This document shows, piece by piece, positions 29,666 through 42,099 of a stretch of DNA of 64,000 nucleotides; position 1 is the first letter of the stretch, and the number at the start of each line of letters is the position of its first letter. Source of the stretch: Trematomus loennbergii (lineage: Eukaryota; Chordata; Actinopteri; Perciformes; Nototheniidae); contig JAAOOA010000654.1 of assembly GCA_012861695.1 (NCBI GenBank), positions 1 to 64,000 on the forward strand, given 5' to 3'. The notes beneath the pieces are model-generated. The model was not told where the DNA came from. It worked only from the letters and a program-made list of their open reading frames with translations, and ran no database searches. The translations under genes were made by a program, and so were the position numbers.

Positions 29666-32661
29666 ATGTCGAACATTCTGATCAACGTGAGCCTTTCTGA
29701 CGAGCCTGCGCAGAAGAGGCCCGCCGCCGGTAAACTGGAAAACAAAAACATGCGGTATCGTAAAAAGCCTCTCTGGAAGGAAGGAATCATTACAACCACA
29801 GAACGGGACAAGTCCTGCCTCCACGGCAAAATGGAGCAAATCATTCAGCGCCTCCGACTTCCTCGAACAACACGACTTTACCGTCAAACTCACTCTGCAG
29901 CGCCCCGCCTTCAACGTCCGCTCAGTGCCAGGAAAAACCAAATGATGCTGGGAACACAAAAGCATCGCCCTCGTGCTCCAGCAGCCAGAAGCCCACCACC
30001 ACTCAGTCCTCCTCCTCCTCAGCAGCAATGCCCACCAAGTTCCTGGCCATCGACTGTGAGATGGTGGGCACGGGGCCGAAGGGCAGCATCAGCCAGCTGG
30101 CCCGCTGCAGCCTGGTGTCGTACGACGGAGACGTGGTCTACGATAAGTTCATCAACCCCCCGTGCCCGTCACGGACTACCGGACCCGGTGGAGCGGCATC
30201 CGGCACCGAGACCTCGTCAACGCCACGCCTTACATCGAGGCCAGGAAGGAGGTGAGGAAATCCTCTGATGTATTTATTTTTAAACTAATGTTCTTTTCAG
30301 AATTTAAAGATTTTCATAAGAAAAAAATCTGAATTCAGACTTTTTTCAGAACTCACATGAAAAGAAATCACTTTTCTCATTCATATAATTTCATTAAAGG
30401 TGTTTGAATACCCTTCGTTCAGTATTTCAACATGTAGCATGCAGAGGTGGGAGGATTACAAAGCAGCTAAACATTTAAATACTCAAGTAAAGTACCTCAA
30501 AATGTTTCAGTATAGTAAAAACACATTTCTGCTGCTGCACCGCAACATTTCCCAAATTGGATCAATAAAGTACTTCTTATCTTATCTTATGAGTACATGT
30601 ACTTCACTGTATACAGTCGTGGTGAGTTCATGGTCTCCAGCAAAATTAAATACCCTTCTCTCAGTATTTCAACATGTTGCACGCAGAGGTGGGAGAATTA
30701 CAAAGCGGCAAAACATTGAAATACTCAAATAAAGTACCTCAAAATTGTTCAGTACAGTACTGTAAATGTACTTCACTGTATACAGTCGTGGTGAGTTCAG
30801 GTCTCCTCTGTCGGCAGATACTTCGGCTGCTGATGGGCAAGGTGGTGATCGGACACGCCATCCACAACGACTTCAAGGTGCTGGGCTACGCGCACCCCGG
30901 GGTGCTGACCAGAGACACGTCCCGCATCCCGCTCCTCAACCAGAGGCCGGCTTCGCCCCCAACGAGGTGGCCTCGCTGAAGAGACTCACCAAGGCCATCT
31001 TCAACAGAGACATCCAGGTACCAGCAGCGCTCGGCCTTCTCTATCTGGGTTCTCTATTTTTGGTTTCATTGTCATGTGTGCAGAGCTACAGTGGAGATAT
31101 GACCATGAACATCTGAGGTCACAGGCTCCTCCCACAGAGCAACACAATAACACAAGTAAATCAAATACACTTGAATATAATAGAAACAGAATATGATAGA
31201 AACTGTGCAGAATAGTGTATATACAGTAATTGGAATATTGATATATATGAGTTGCAAACAGATTTACTTTTATGTATGCACCACGACACCAGTCAGGTAG
31301 GTGTCAACCCACCTGGTGATAAACCTGTTTCTGATTAAGAGCATTGAGAAACATATTATAAAATGGCATTTAAAAACACTCCTTTAAAAGCAAAGGAACA
31401 TGAATGAAAGTGACAGTGCCGTGTGAGATACACACATCTGAAATAGTTTTCTTTACCCTCACTTTCTTTCTACTTTCTTTTTAACTTATCCTTCAGTTGT
31501 TTCCAGTGTTTCAGGCTAAACGTCCCCCCTTTGTGAGATTATAATCTGCAACCCAATATTCCCAAATTCAACGGGCACAAGTCAGCGGTTCCCAACCTTT
31601 TCCCACTCAGGGCCACTTAAGAATCAACTAAATGTTTGCGGCCCACATTCAACCATAAACAATACGAAGGTTCTGATTGGTCGATTCAGAACATGTGACA
31701 CGTTGTAAATCCAGTAGTACAGACCGCTGTCAAGGACTGTAATGACCGTTGCTAAGGAGGATCGAGAAAGAGAAAGGAAAGGAGGTTCAAACACAAAAAT
31801 TATTCTTAATAATGAAATGTTTCCACACAAATCGTAATGTTCTGCAAATGATTTGGCGGCCCTCTTGCAATGCGTTCCCCGCTGGCATCAGTAATGTTTG
31901 TCATTTAGAAGTGGAAAGCAAAAGATATGCATATAAATGAGACGACGGTCTGAACTGATTGTATGTACAAAGAGAAAAAGGAACTACAAAGAACACAAAA
32001 CAAACAATAACAACGACGACTTAAAGGTCACCTATTGTGCAAAACCCACTTTCTCAACATGATTTAAAAAAAAAAAGATTCTCTCTCTTTTGATCCATTT
32101 CTATAAAAACCTGTCTGAAAATCAGCTGATCAGTTTTGGCCACTTTATGATGTCATAACGATGTTTTGTCTTGTGTAACCATTAGCCAATCAGCAACCAA
32201 GGTAACCCCCCCCCCCTTATCACCTGAATCTCCTCCTAGAGCACCATTGAGTTCTTTGTAACCAAATCTCTCTCAGAGGGGCGTGGGGAGGGCTCCTTAT
32301 TTTCATCTAAATAACAGACAGAGAATCAGCACTTTGGAAACAGGGCTGAAACAGAGGGGATTATGGGTAATGCTGCAACGATCTGTTTGGTGTTTCAGCC
32401 AATCAGAGACAGGCTCTGGATATATCTGAGACCTGGATATATGATGAAAAACTGTATAACAGGGGACCTTTAAGTAATGTGCTATATAAATAAACGTACC
32501 TTACATGTATGTGTGACGGCAAAGTGTCTCTCTCTCTGCGTCCTCAGACTGGGAGGAAGGGCCACTCCTCGGTGGAGGACGCCCGGGCCACCATGCAGCT
32601 CTACAGAGTGGTGGAGGAGCAGTTGGAGAGGACTCTGGCCTCAAAAGCTCAGAACACCTAG
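29666..32661 (+). CDS. isg20l2: Interferon-stimulated 20 kDa exonuclease-like 2
   Basis: Three coding exons: 29666-30251, 30818-31017, 32548-32661. Starts [19 protein letters not shown], like the family N-terminus, followed by a basic then Ser/Thr/Pro-rich linker. The DEDDh exonuclease domain shows Exo[14 protein letters not shown], Exo[13 protein letters not shown] and Exo[19 protein letters not shown], so all catalytic residues (D, E, D, H, D) are present. The mammalian protein is a nucleolar 3'-5' exoribonuclease that trims pre-rRNA to 5.8S; the same role is likely here. Three single-base deletions break the frame: near 29815-29835 in the linker, near 30166 (before the GAC TAC CGG ACC CGG TGG motif), and near 30946. 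Each is required for the exon lengths to fit splice phases, so they look like sequence errors. Ends [12 protein letters not shown] with a polyA signal 27 bases later. Confidence 0.92.
30395..30800. repeat. Short duplicated repeat in isg20l2 intron 1
   Basis: Two copies of CAGTATTTCAACATGT ... CAGAGGTGGGAG ... TACAAAGC (about 30420 and 30665), each followed by AAAGTACCTCAAAAT and GTACTTCACTGTATACAGTC. They are fragments of the dispersed AGTACTTGAGTA-type element. A LINE-like tail (GGATCAATAAAGTACTTCTT, then TATCTTATCTTAT) lies between. Confidence 0.55.
31560..32000. other. isg20l2 intron 2, no feature
   Basis: Intron DNA between a dispersed repeat (31060-31265) and a MITE (32021). It contains GGTTCCCAACCTTTTCCCAC, resembling the start of a common hAT-type element, but no complete element or exon. 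Confidence 0.4.
32021..32473. mobile_element. MITE family B, array-free copy
   Basis: TTAAAGGTCACCTATTGTGC ... ACAGGGGACCTTTAA inverted termini, about 450 bp. Interior nearly identical to the right half of the 23270-24257 copy but without its 37 bp array. It lies in isg20l2 intron 2, about 75 bases from exon 3. Confidence 0.85.
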
Positions 32662-32687
32662 TGCCAGCTTTCAAGAGACCACATGGA

Positions 32688-32693
32688 AATAAA
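32688..32693 (+). terminator. isg20l2 polyadenylation signal
   Basis: AATAAA 27 bases after the TAG at 32659-32661, followed by a T- and G-rich stretch (TTTTTTTGGTGTGTTTTGG). It implies a very short 3' UTR. Confidence 0.7.
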
Positions 32694-32719
32694 ACCGGGT
32701 TTAAATTGGACTTTTTTTG

Positions 32720-34340
32720 GTGTGTTTTGGAGGGACTCACCCCCTGCTGTCCTGGTGACGTGTGAATGAAGAAACCAGGTTCCTGACCTCCAGCTGGATT
32801 CTGATATCATGGGAGATAAAAGCCTTCAGTTTCAGCTGCTCCTTCTCAGGGTTTGCATGTGTCTTAAGGTGCTCCTGCCACTAGGGGGCAGTCATGTTTT
32901 CGTCCAGGCAACAGCACATGATCACAAACATGATAAAAACAAATATTATTTTCTACAAAGTAAGTGAGTTCAATTCAACTCAGAGTCATGCCTACACCTC
33001 TGTGTCTTCATCTGTTTCCTTTATGATATTCAAAACTATTTAAAATCTGACTATTGCCCTTTAAAAACTCAATAAAAAAGAAGTAAATTATGAGTAGATT
33101 TAAACACAACTTTTAAAGTCAGACAACATTGCCACCAAAACAACTTCCATGTCAGTGTTTTTTTAAATTGCTTTAAGTGGATATCAAAGACAATTTTAAC
33201 TCTTACAATATGCTATGAAAATTCTCACTTTTAAAATGTTTCTTTTAAATAATTTCTTTGTGGAGATCAACATCAATTTAAAGTCTGACAACATCGCCAA
33301 TAAAAAGCTCAAGTTAATATAAAATATGTCTTGATTACGCTTGAGAAGATATCAAACTCAATATAACGTCTGACAATATTACCACAAAAAAAAAACGCTA
33401 ATTTTTCAGTTTTGATTCAACCAATGATTTTTCTTCAGGGACGTTTTTTCTACTTGGTCATTTTCAGATACACGTGTTTAAATGTGACTTGCGGGTGAAA
33501 AAACCCCCCGAAAACAACCCTTTATTTGTTTATTTGTTGAAATACTGGAAGCATGGCGGTCTAGAGAGAAGACACTGTTACAAAAAAGTAGTTGTGAAGA
33601 AAAAAAGATCATTTTTATTATCCATATGTGAAAAATATACATTTATTTTGTTCAGTTTTGATGCAAACAATGATGTTCTTCATGTATTTAGAGTTGGTTT
33701 TAGAAGGTGGCTCACTCATTGTTTTAAAATGTAAAAAAAAAAAAACAGAAGTTAGACAGAAGGCACTGTTAAAGTAGTTGGTAGAGTATATTGCCAGAAA
33801 ACATTATTGTATAAAAACGTGAAAATTACACCAAAGTGAGAATGTTAATTCAGTCCCTGGTTATTCTCATAGCCGAGCCTTTGACATCCAATTCCCCCAA
33901 AAATCTAAAGTAACACATGGAACCTCCATTTCATGACTTTATTGAAATACTTCATTAGACCCTTTCTTGTTCAAAGATCTCTCCTCTCTCCGCTCAGTGA
34001 CTGTAAAATGTATTTTGGGAATATGGAAGTTTGTCTGTGGGAGTTCGTCGTACTGTTTCCTATGCAACGTCTGACGGGTTCCGATGTCTGCTGTAGATTC
34101 AGATTGGTGCTCAACTTCAATAAATCTTTCCACAATCATTTCCAGGTGTTAGAATATTTACTGTAACCAAGACAACGATCATCATCTGCATTTTTACATT
34201 TTAAGTCAGAAATTCTTGTTTTTTAAAGGGAAGTTTGTCGTTCCTGCAGCTAGGGGTCTCTCGATCAACAACAACATACGGTTTGACGACGTCGTGAGCG
34301 GCGTGGGATCATGGGAGTTGTGTTCATCGTTAACAATCCC
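32720..34340. other. Intergenic DNA downstream of isg20l2, nothing recognised
   Basis: AT-rich sequence with loosely repeated GTCTGACAACATTGCCAC phrases (about 33120, 33280, 33370), suggesting an old degenerate tandem. No exon, RNA gene or clear transposon. Confidence 0.4.
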
Positions 34341-34555
34341 TGTTGCTGGTTGTCACGCCCTGGCTCAAGGACGGACAAAAGAAGGAGACCACACATCATT
34401 CACATCCATTAAAGTATATTTATTTAAAGAAACTAAGTTAATTATGAAGTCAGTTAATCAGTAATGTGTGTGGTGTGTGGGTGTTGAACATGTAATCAGT
34501 ATATAAAAGACAAACAACCAAGGTCAGTTGAGCCAAGCAACCCAAGAGGAGAGAG

Positions 34556-35051
34556 TGGTGTTTCTCAATCGCGAGTACGCTTGCTTGGTAGCACATGTCT
34601 GCCGAGCATCTTGCTTCAGAAGCGAGGCAAGAATACTTCCTGGCATTCGGAAACAAAGAGTGTTTCTCAATCGCGAGTAAAGCTGCTTCAGAGCCACTAT
34701 TTCAAGCATACTACTACGTCATCGGTGCCGCCGAAGTACTGTTCCAATCTCCAGCATACTTGGAAATCTACCGAGCCCGCGTACTCCGTTTGGAGAAATA
34801 TCGAGGCTGCACATGAGTAGACTCCGCGGTCTTAAATCCCCACAATGCTTTGCGCACGGACCAATTTCCCCAAATCTGTGGCGGAAGATGTAAGAGGCGG
34901 GGCCTCTCATATGACGCACACCTGCACACTTGCTAGCCTGTTCCACACTTTGTTTTCCGAATGGCAGGAAGTATTCTTGCCTCGCTTCTGAAGCAAGATG
35001 CTCGGCAGACATGTGCTACCAAGCAAGCGTACTCAAGATTGAGAAACACCC
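34556..35051. mobile_element. Fold-back MITE with ~100 base inverted arms
   Basis: Left arm from GTGTTTCTCAATCGCGAGTA through GCAAGAATACTTCCTGGCAT; the right arm is its reverse complement (ATGGCAGGAAGTATTCTTGC ... GATTGAGAAACACC). A partial third copy of the arm start (GTGTTTCTCAATCGCGAGTA) begins near 34661. Nothing in it codes. Confidence 0.8.
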
Positions 35052-35183
35052 GGACTGCTCAGGCACCCATACTTGTAGCTGAGCAGTCAACCAAAATCAG
35101 GTGTCAGCAATCTCTCCTGATTGGGGAGTGGCTAACCAGGGACTTGAGTCTAAGGCCTCGGGGCCGTCACACTGGTAAAGTAA

Positions 35184-35679
35184 GGAGATCAGGGCCACGT
35201 GAATTTTTTTAATATTTTTAATATTATATAGTTTTTTTCTTCTATGAAAATGTCATGTTTTTTTTGGAGGGGAAACATTTTGTTCTGAAATTTGTTTTAT
35301 TTTTATGTCTGACATTTTTGTGATTTGTATTTGTTTACAATTTTTGTGATTTCTTTTTTTCTTTTTCTGAAAATCACAGAATTCTGACCCACATTTTAGA
35401 ATTTCTATTTACATTTTCTGATGTTTCATTTTTTTTAAACATGTTTTTATTTTGATTCAGATTTTCAGGATTTTTTTCTCTCACCATTCCGTAGAAATGT
35501 TATTTGTTTCTGAACATTTTTTTTTTTTTCAGAATTTTTGGGGAATGTATTTCCTTATTTTTTTGAGTTCTGAGACTTTAAAAAAGAAAAGAATCTGAAT
35601 TCTGACTTTTTTTCTCGGAACTCACATGAAAAAAAATCACTTTTTCTCAATTTAGTGTTTACATCTGGCCCTGATCCTC
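35184..35679. mobile_element. ~495 bp MITE with GATCAGGGCCA termini
   Basis: GGAGATCAGGGCCACG at the left and TCTGGCCCTGATCCTC at the right are inverted. The interior is T-rich low-complexity sequence (TTTTTGTGATTT, TTTCAGAATTTTT). Confidence 0.6.
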
Positions 35680-36645
35680 TTCCATAAGTACGTGATGATG
35701 GACTCAGAGCATCACTAAACTTATAAGGATCCATCTTCTGGGAACCATGAATGTCAAAATAATCCCTTCAGTAGTTGTTTGAGATATTTTGTAAGAGAAC
35801 CCAAATTATCAATCCTTTCTTAAAAAACGAAATGTAAAACTAGTTTTATTTTTGTTTCGGTAGAGAAACGTTATCGTTACAGCAGTATCTTCGATTAGCA
35901 TAATACATATTTAAGAACCTCTCTTTTTTTTCACCTGCCGCAGTGTCTCTAAACCTTTTTCAACTTTCAATGACTAAATGTTTGACCTGTCAGGTGTGAA
36001 TTTCCCAGATCTCTCAGCAGTGGAGTGAAACATATCGTTCTCTCTCCGCCTCACACTGCTCCACTTTCTGTCTCCTCTCCGTACAAAGTGTTCGTCCTTA
36101 AAGGTGAGCGATCAGCAGAAGCTCCCTGCTGTGAACCCAACACCTGCTCATTAATTATACAGCAGGCCGTCCTTCCTGTTCAAATACAAACATCTTTCTC
36201 CAGTCGGACGCAACTGCTGTGAGGCTCAGTAAAGAGGACAGAATCAATGATGCACTTTTTAATCAGGAGCAACTGGAAGTGTCAAGGACAACGAGGTGTT
36301 GGTTTGAGAGCGCTGTTTGTTAGAAAAACATATGAAACAACTAAATCCTGCTGCTATGAGGAGTTATGAGAAGCACCAGAGCACATTGGCTGCAGTCCGT
36401 GCTAAAGCTCATGTCTATCATTTCTTTTGATTTTTTTTGTATCTGAATTTTTTTGATTTGTTATTTATTTTCTGAATTTTTGGGAAATGTCTAACTTACT
36501 TCCAGAAGGGAGACAAAAGGCCTCAGCTTTTTAATTCAAAATCATAAAGTGGAGATTAACCTGCTGAAACAAACGTGTAAGTGTCATAAAGATTAATGGA
36601 AAAATGAGTGAACCAGGGAGCTGCTAACACAAATCTGTAGTCCCT
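35680..36645. other. Intergenic DNA, no gene recognised
   Basis: Unique-looking sequence between a MITE and a minisatellite. I looked for exons with acceptor and donor borders on both strands and found none convincing. Confidence 0.4.
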
Positions 36646-36651
36646 GAAACC

Positions 36652-38165
36652 AGAGGTAGAAGTACTCAGATCTTGTACTTGAGTAAAAGTAGAAGTACTC
36701 AGATCTTGTACTTGAGTAAAAGTAGAAGTACTCAGATCTTGTACTAGAGTAAAAGTAGAAGTACTCAGATCGTGTACTTGAGTAAAAGTAGAAGTACTCA
36801 GATATTGTACTTGAGTAAAAGTAGAAGTACTCAGATCTTGTACTTGAGTAAAAGTAGAAGTACTCAGATCGTGTACTTGAGTAAAAGTAGAAGTACTCAA
36901 TCGTGTACTTGAGTAAAAGTAGAAGTACTCAGATCTTGTACTTGAGTAAAAGTAGAAGTACTCAGATCTTGTACTTGAGTAAAGTAGAAGTACTCAGATC
37001 GTGTACTTGAGTAAAAGTAGAAGTACTCAGATCGTGTACTTGAGTAAAAGTAGAAGTACTCAGATCGTGTACTTGAGTAAAAGTAGAAGTACTCAGATCG
37101 TGTACTTGAGTAAAAGTAGAAGTACTCAGATCTTGTACTTGAGTAAAAGTAGAAGTACTCAGATCTTGTACTTGAGTAAAAGTAGAAGGACTTAGATCTT
37201 GTACTTGAGTAAAAGTAGAAGTACTTAGATCTTGTACTTGAGTAAAAGTAGAAGTACTCAGATCTTGTACTTGAGTAAAAGTAGAAGGACTTAGATCGTG
37301 TACTTGAGTAAAAGTAGAAGTACTCAGATCTTGTACTTCAGTAAAAGTAGAAGTACTCAGATCTTGTACTTCAGTAAAAGTAGAAGTACTCAGATCTTGT
37401 ACTTGAGTAAAAGTAGAAGTACTCAGATCTTGTTCTTGAGTAAAAGTAGAAGTACTCAGATCTTGTACTTGAGTAAAAGTAGAAGTACTCAGATCTTGTA
37501 CTTGAGTAAAGTAGAAGTACTCAGATCTTGTACTTGAGTAAAAGTAGAAGTACTCAGATCTTGTTCTTGAGTAAAAGTAGAAGTACTCAGATCTTGTACT
37601 TGAGTAAAAGTAGAAGTACTCAGATCGTGTACTTGAGTAAAAGTAGAAGTACTCAGATCGTGTACTTGAGTAAAGTAGAAGTACTCAGATCTTGTACTTG
37701 AGTGAAAGTAGAAGTACTCAGATCTTGTACTTGAGTAAAAGTAGAAGTACCAGTGGTAGGAATACTCTGTTACAGTAAAAGTCCTGCATTCAAATGTTCC
37801 TCAAGTGAAAGTATAAAGTATTCTCATCAAAATATAGTTTAAGTAGCGACAGTAAAAGTAGTCATTGTGCAGATTGGTCCATTTCAGAATAATATATATG
37901 ATATGTTTTATAATGATTGATCATCAAAGTGTTCTCAAAGCTGGTAAAGGTGCAGCTAGTTTGAATGACTTTGTATACTGCAGGGTAGCTTGTGGATTTA
38001 CTCCAGGTGGAACTAAAGTCTGATTTAACACTTGATTATATTTCACATCATTCATCCACATCTGTGAAGTAACTAAAGGTATTAAATACATGTAGTGGAG
38101 GAAAAGTACACCATGTACCTCTGAACTGTAGTGGAGTAGAAGTACACAGTAGCTTAACTCCATGT
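36652..38165. repeat. Largest 33 bp minisatellite array (~33 copies) and element flank
   Basis: 36652-37752 repeats GTACTTGAGTAAAAGTAGAA / GTACTCAGATCTT with few changes (CTTGTAC vs CGTGTAC, CTTCAG vs CTTGAG) and occasional one-base losses. 37753-38165 is the conserved flank (TAGGAATACTCTGTTACAGT ... GCTTGTGGATTTACTCC ... TAGTGGAGTAGAAGTACACA), as at 44865-45115. Confidence 0.9.
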
Positions 38166-39365
38166 TATCCCATACAGCTTACCCCCCCCTTGTTCACGGG
38201 CAATAATGGGAGTAATTAGATTTACTCCTTTTATTAGCTCCGTAAGTAGAAGCCAGAGCATTAAACCAAAAGCCTCTTCTGTTGGGGTGTTAATATGTTG
38301 AAAACAAGATGGATGCTTCAGATTTGAGGTCCAAAAACAAATGAAAAACATCGTTCAGCTCAATGATCCTTTTTAATCAGTACTATTCTTGACCTTGACC
38401 TTTGTTATAAGCAGATTAAGAGTTCACCTGCTGCATTAATAAATCCTTGAAATGCTTCAAAGAGTGCCGGGGCTCTTATTAACAAATACAATATGGATTT
38501 CAAGGATTGCCCCCCCCCCCCCCTTAAGTCAAGTTATTAGCTTGACTTTACAGATGATCCTTTCCATACAAACATCATATAAGTCGTGGCCCGGCTTCCC
38601 CCAGGTGCGTAATTCTACTTTTAAGCCTTGAGGAATGTGTCCATGTTGCACATTGGGAGTTAGCCTAACAGCTAAAGCACAGCGGGATGGAAACATAAAG
38701 GATCTTATATTATTTTATGCCATGTCCATTTTCTTCTGGCCTTTCTCACAGGGCTCGTAGATTCATTTACTCAAAGCTCCTTTAATCAAATGTACCACCA
38801 ATATCAAATTAATGGGTGCATCCTTTTTGAGAAATTGCTCTGCATGTGTTGTCAAGTCGCTGAAGATGTTTCATCATGTGTGTTTTATATCTGCATTGTT
38901 TTCTAAGCTGCAACACGTTTCCCCTGATGGAAGAGTTTTGGGTCGTTGTAGTGCGTCGGCCACCGTACCAAAACATCAAACAACGGAGAAAAAACAAAAA
39001 AACAATCAATAAACCTCAATAAATGCATAGAAATGAGAAAAAAGTGACTGCTGTTATTTGAGACGATACATTGTACTTATAACTGCTATTGGATGGATTG
39101 GGGAGGCAGGGAAACATATTTGATCCACTTCATAAAAGCAATTGAAGTTTTAGTTTATGCTATATTTAAAATAATTAAGACGAGCTGGCAAGAAAAGCCA
39201 AAGGCCCCTTAACCTATTCGGGTGGTCCACGCATCCACCCCCCCCTCAAATAAGATATTACATGCAAGTTCATGGCTACTGTAGACAACGTTCTTGTTGC
39301 TCTGTGTTGCGTTGGTAATGAGTGAGACACACCGGAGTTGAGGATCTGTGGGGTTTATTCTTCCA
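38166..39365. other. Intergenic DNA, no gene recognised
   Basis: Contains C-runs at about 38509-38523 and 39238-39245 but no exon-like segment or clear repeat structure. Confidence 0.4.
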
Positions 39366-39370
39366 AAAAT

Positions 39371-39567
39371 ATAATTTACAATTTAGGCATTTAGCAGACC
39401 CTTATTCCAAAGCGACTTACAATGACCAATTACAGGGACATTCTCCCTGGAGTAACTGAGGGCTAAGTGCCTTACTCAAGGGCACACTAGTCGTGGTGTT
39501 CCAGGCGGGATTTGAACTCGCAACCTTCCGATCATCAGCCCACCTCACTATCCATTAGACCACCAAA
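39371..39567 (-). mobile_element. tRNA-derived SINE
   Basis: On the minus strand it begins with TGGTGGTCTAATGGATAGTG (A box) and has GCGAGTTCAAATCCCGCC (B box), then a body ending near TCGCTTTGGAATAAGGGTCT and GCTAAATGCC. This head and tail are typical of abundant teleost SINEs. Confidence 0.8.
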
Positions 39568-39591
39568 AAAAATAAAATGATAATAATTTTT

Positions 39592-40059
39592 TTATGAGAT
39601 CCATTTGTGGCGTACGATATTTAATTGTGGCGGCCCGTGATCAAACATCTGAGGGTCTGGTGGAGAAGTTTTCCATGAATCCACTTCCTTTAGGAAATTC
39701 TCAAATGTTTCCATTTTGGGCTCATACCAGTCCAACGTCTCATTTTCCTTTCTTTCAGAAGGTAAAAGCATTTGGACAGCAGCATGAGCATCTTTAAATT
39801 CATCCAGAGGCACTTTTAATTGTTCCACACCTCGTAACTCCTTTTCAATATTTCCACTATCAACAAGCAGTGGTCTGAGTTCACTCATTTTCTTTGGGGT
39901 ACAAAAGCCGTTATTTATTTTCTCTTTAAAGCCACCGTCGTCAAAAACTGTAATGTTACGTCTAGAACACGGAGACTGTATATAATTGGTGCACGGATTA
40001 AAGTTGGTTTGGGTGATGCCCAGGCCCGTACCCAGGATTTCGTAAATACCGAGGTCCAA
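39592..40059 (-). pseudogene. Unrecognised open frame (155 codons), probably transposon-derived
   Basis: Reads through 155 codons with acidic, protein-like composition (KMSELRPLLVDSGNIEKELR, DEFKDAHAAVQMLLPSE, TLDWYEPKMETFENFLKEVD). I do not recognise a named family. The DWYEPKM...F..F..EV stretch resembles sequences I associate with repetitive fish open frames, so an old transposon gene is more likely than a host gene. There is no obvious splice context, and both sides are repeats. Confidence 0.35.
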
Positions 40060-40261
40060 AACATGCTAGGGGAGCTCGGCGGCAGGCCCCCCCACACAAG
40101 CATTTTACTCTGGGCTCAGCAGGTGAGAAACTAAAGAGGGGCTTCCACATGAAGCAGACCAGGTGTTGGTGCTGCCGGATTTGGCACCCCCAATATAACT
40201 TTGTCCAAGATAGTCGTACTGTCACCAAAATCACACTGTTTGCTGTCTCCCTCTAGTTGCC

Positions 40262-40672
40262 CAGTCTCACAAAACAACGTGTAATAGCTACGTTGGTCCA
40301 CAGGGCAAAACGTAGTTTATTCACAAATAACCCTCTCAAGACGTGACATGGATGCAATAATTTTTCCTTTTCATTTCTAATGACCAGTGTCCATGTCGCT
40401 GGATCGCAAATCCTAAATTGTCAGATAGTTTGGCCGTTAAATGCTTTTTTTGATTACATTTCTAGCGAGAAGTTTATATTGGACTTTTAAAATCTGCGTC
40501 CAGTGGATGTGTCGGATCTATAGTTTGATAGATATTACGAAGATTATTTGAGCTCCATGTTTTTTTTTTACAACATATTGTATCCACGTCTTGAGAGGGT
40601 TATTTGTGAATATACTACGTTTTGCCTGTGGACCAACGTAGCTATTACACGTTTTTTGTGAGACTGTGTTGG
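40262..40672. mobile_element. Fold-back MITE with ~110 base arms
   Basis: Left arm AGTCTCACAAAACAACGTGT ... ACCCTCTCAAGACGTG; right arm CACGTCTTGAGAGGGT ... ACACGTTTTTTGTGAGACT, its reverse complement. The centre is ~170 bases of AT-rich DNA. Confidence 0.8.
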
Positions 40673-40706
40673 CTCAGCAACATTATTTAAACAATACGAA
40701 AATAAC

Positions 40707-41199
40707 TTAAAGTGGACCTATCATGCTATATTTGAATAATATAGTGTAGGGCCATACCTATATAAGGCATATTTATACTTTTTTTTCAAAATACCAAACA
40801 GATCATGCATTTTAGCCATGCCTCATTTCGCTCAATTTGAAAAATGTTAGCTCTGTTTTTGCAAGGGCTGATTCTGTGAGAACAGCACCATCTACAGGCC
40901 TGGCATATGTACTACAGCGTCTCCAGCGCTTTCGAACGGCAATGGCCGTGGCTGTCTCCTCCTGATTGGTGGAGTTGGCCCAATAGCCGTAGCGCCACCG
41001 TCCTGACGTCAGGACAGTGTTCAAATCTGGATCAGTTTTTATCAGATCCGTTGCAGCCCCTTTTTTAGAGATTTGGGTATGGAGGAAAATAGAGAGGGTT
41101 TGTTTTCTGACACTTGGTGAGTTCCCTGGAACACCGGGGACACATATTCATGTAGAAAAGACGTACAAAAGTGCATTTTGCATGATAGGTCCCCTTTAA
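40707..41199. mobile_element. MITE with TTAAAGTGGACC termini (copy A5)
   Basis: TTAAAGTGGACCTATCATGC ... GCATGATAGGTCCCCTTTAA inverted ends. Interior shared in reverse with 57833-58303 (TACAGGCCTGGCATATGTAC, AACGGCAATGGCCGTGGCTG). Confidence 0.85.
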
Positions 41200-42095
41200 T
41201 GTAAAGTATGTATTTCACCTTCCGTTATTATACATCCATGGGTACAAGTCCGGACTGCGGCTGTTTGTTGATACATTGATGTTGTCTTCTTCTGTTTGCT
41301 TTAATGTAGGCTACTTAGTTGTGCAGCGCCCCCACTGCCAGTAAATGGAAGTACTACAAAGAACCTTGTTAATTATGTGCAGTTATATCACAAGTTTTAT
41401 TATATACACCTCGAAAAAATTACCGAGGACCTCAATGGTGGGTACGGCCATGGTGATGCCATCCACCATTTAAATGATTGACTGTAGATAAATCACTGAC
41501 TATGGATACGTTCCTCATGTAACCTCAATAAACACATCTCAACTAAACCTCTAACATTGTTTAAACGCATGAGCACTCTGCAAACAGATTCAGGCTTTGT
41601 GTCGGCTGGAGTTTGCTAACACATTAGCTTTAACAACTTTAAAAGGTCATGATAGCATTTTGGAAAAAGCCTCCTGTGCTCCCGACACTGAAAAAACTGA
41701 AACGTTGACTTTAATGAATCAGAATCAGATTCAAGGTTATTGCCAGGTACGTTTACACATACAAGGAATCTGATTCGGTATCTGGTGGTGCGAACAAAGA
41801 CAATCTAAAAAGACAAGTTGAAAAGTATGTTAAAAAGAAATCTATAAGGATGATAAAAAATAAGTATTTTTACAATGTAGCATTAAAAAGGATGCTTAAG
41901 TATTTACACCAAATTGAAATGTAACTACGAATGACCTTAAAAGTTAAAACACACAAAAAACGAAAACACAATTCAAGGTCATCGCACACACACATCGAAA
42001 TATCAACTCGTCTGGTGTTGAAAGTGGCTCTACAGTTATCAACAGAAGATGTAAAAAGTCATTTATAAGCACTTTTCTTTTGTTCGCAGTCTCAA
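41200..42095. other. Intergenic DNA upstream of bcan
   Basis: Contains a non-LTR-type 3' end (GAATCAGAATCAGATTCAAG ... ACATACAAGGAATCTGATTC, about 41706-41780). Otherwise no feature recognised. Confidence 0.4.
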
Positions 42096-42099
42096 TTCT

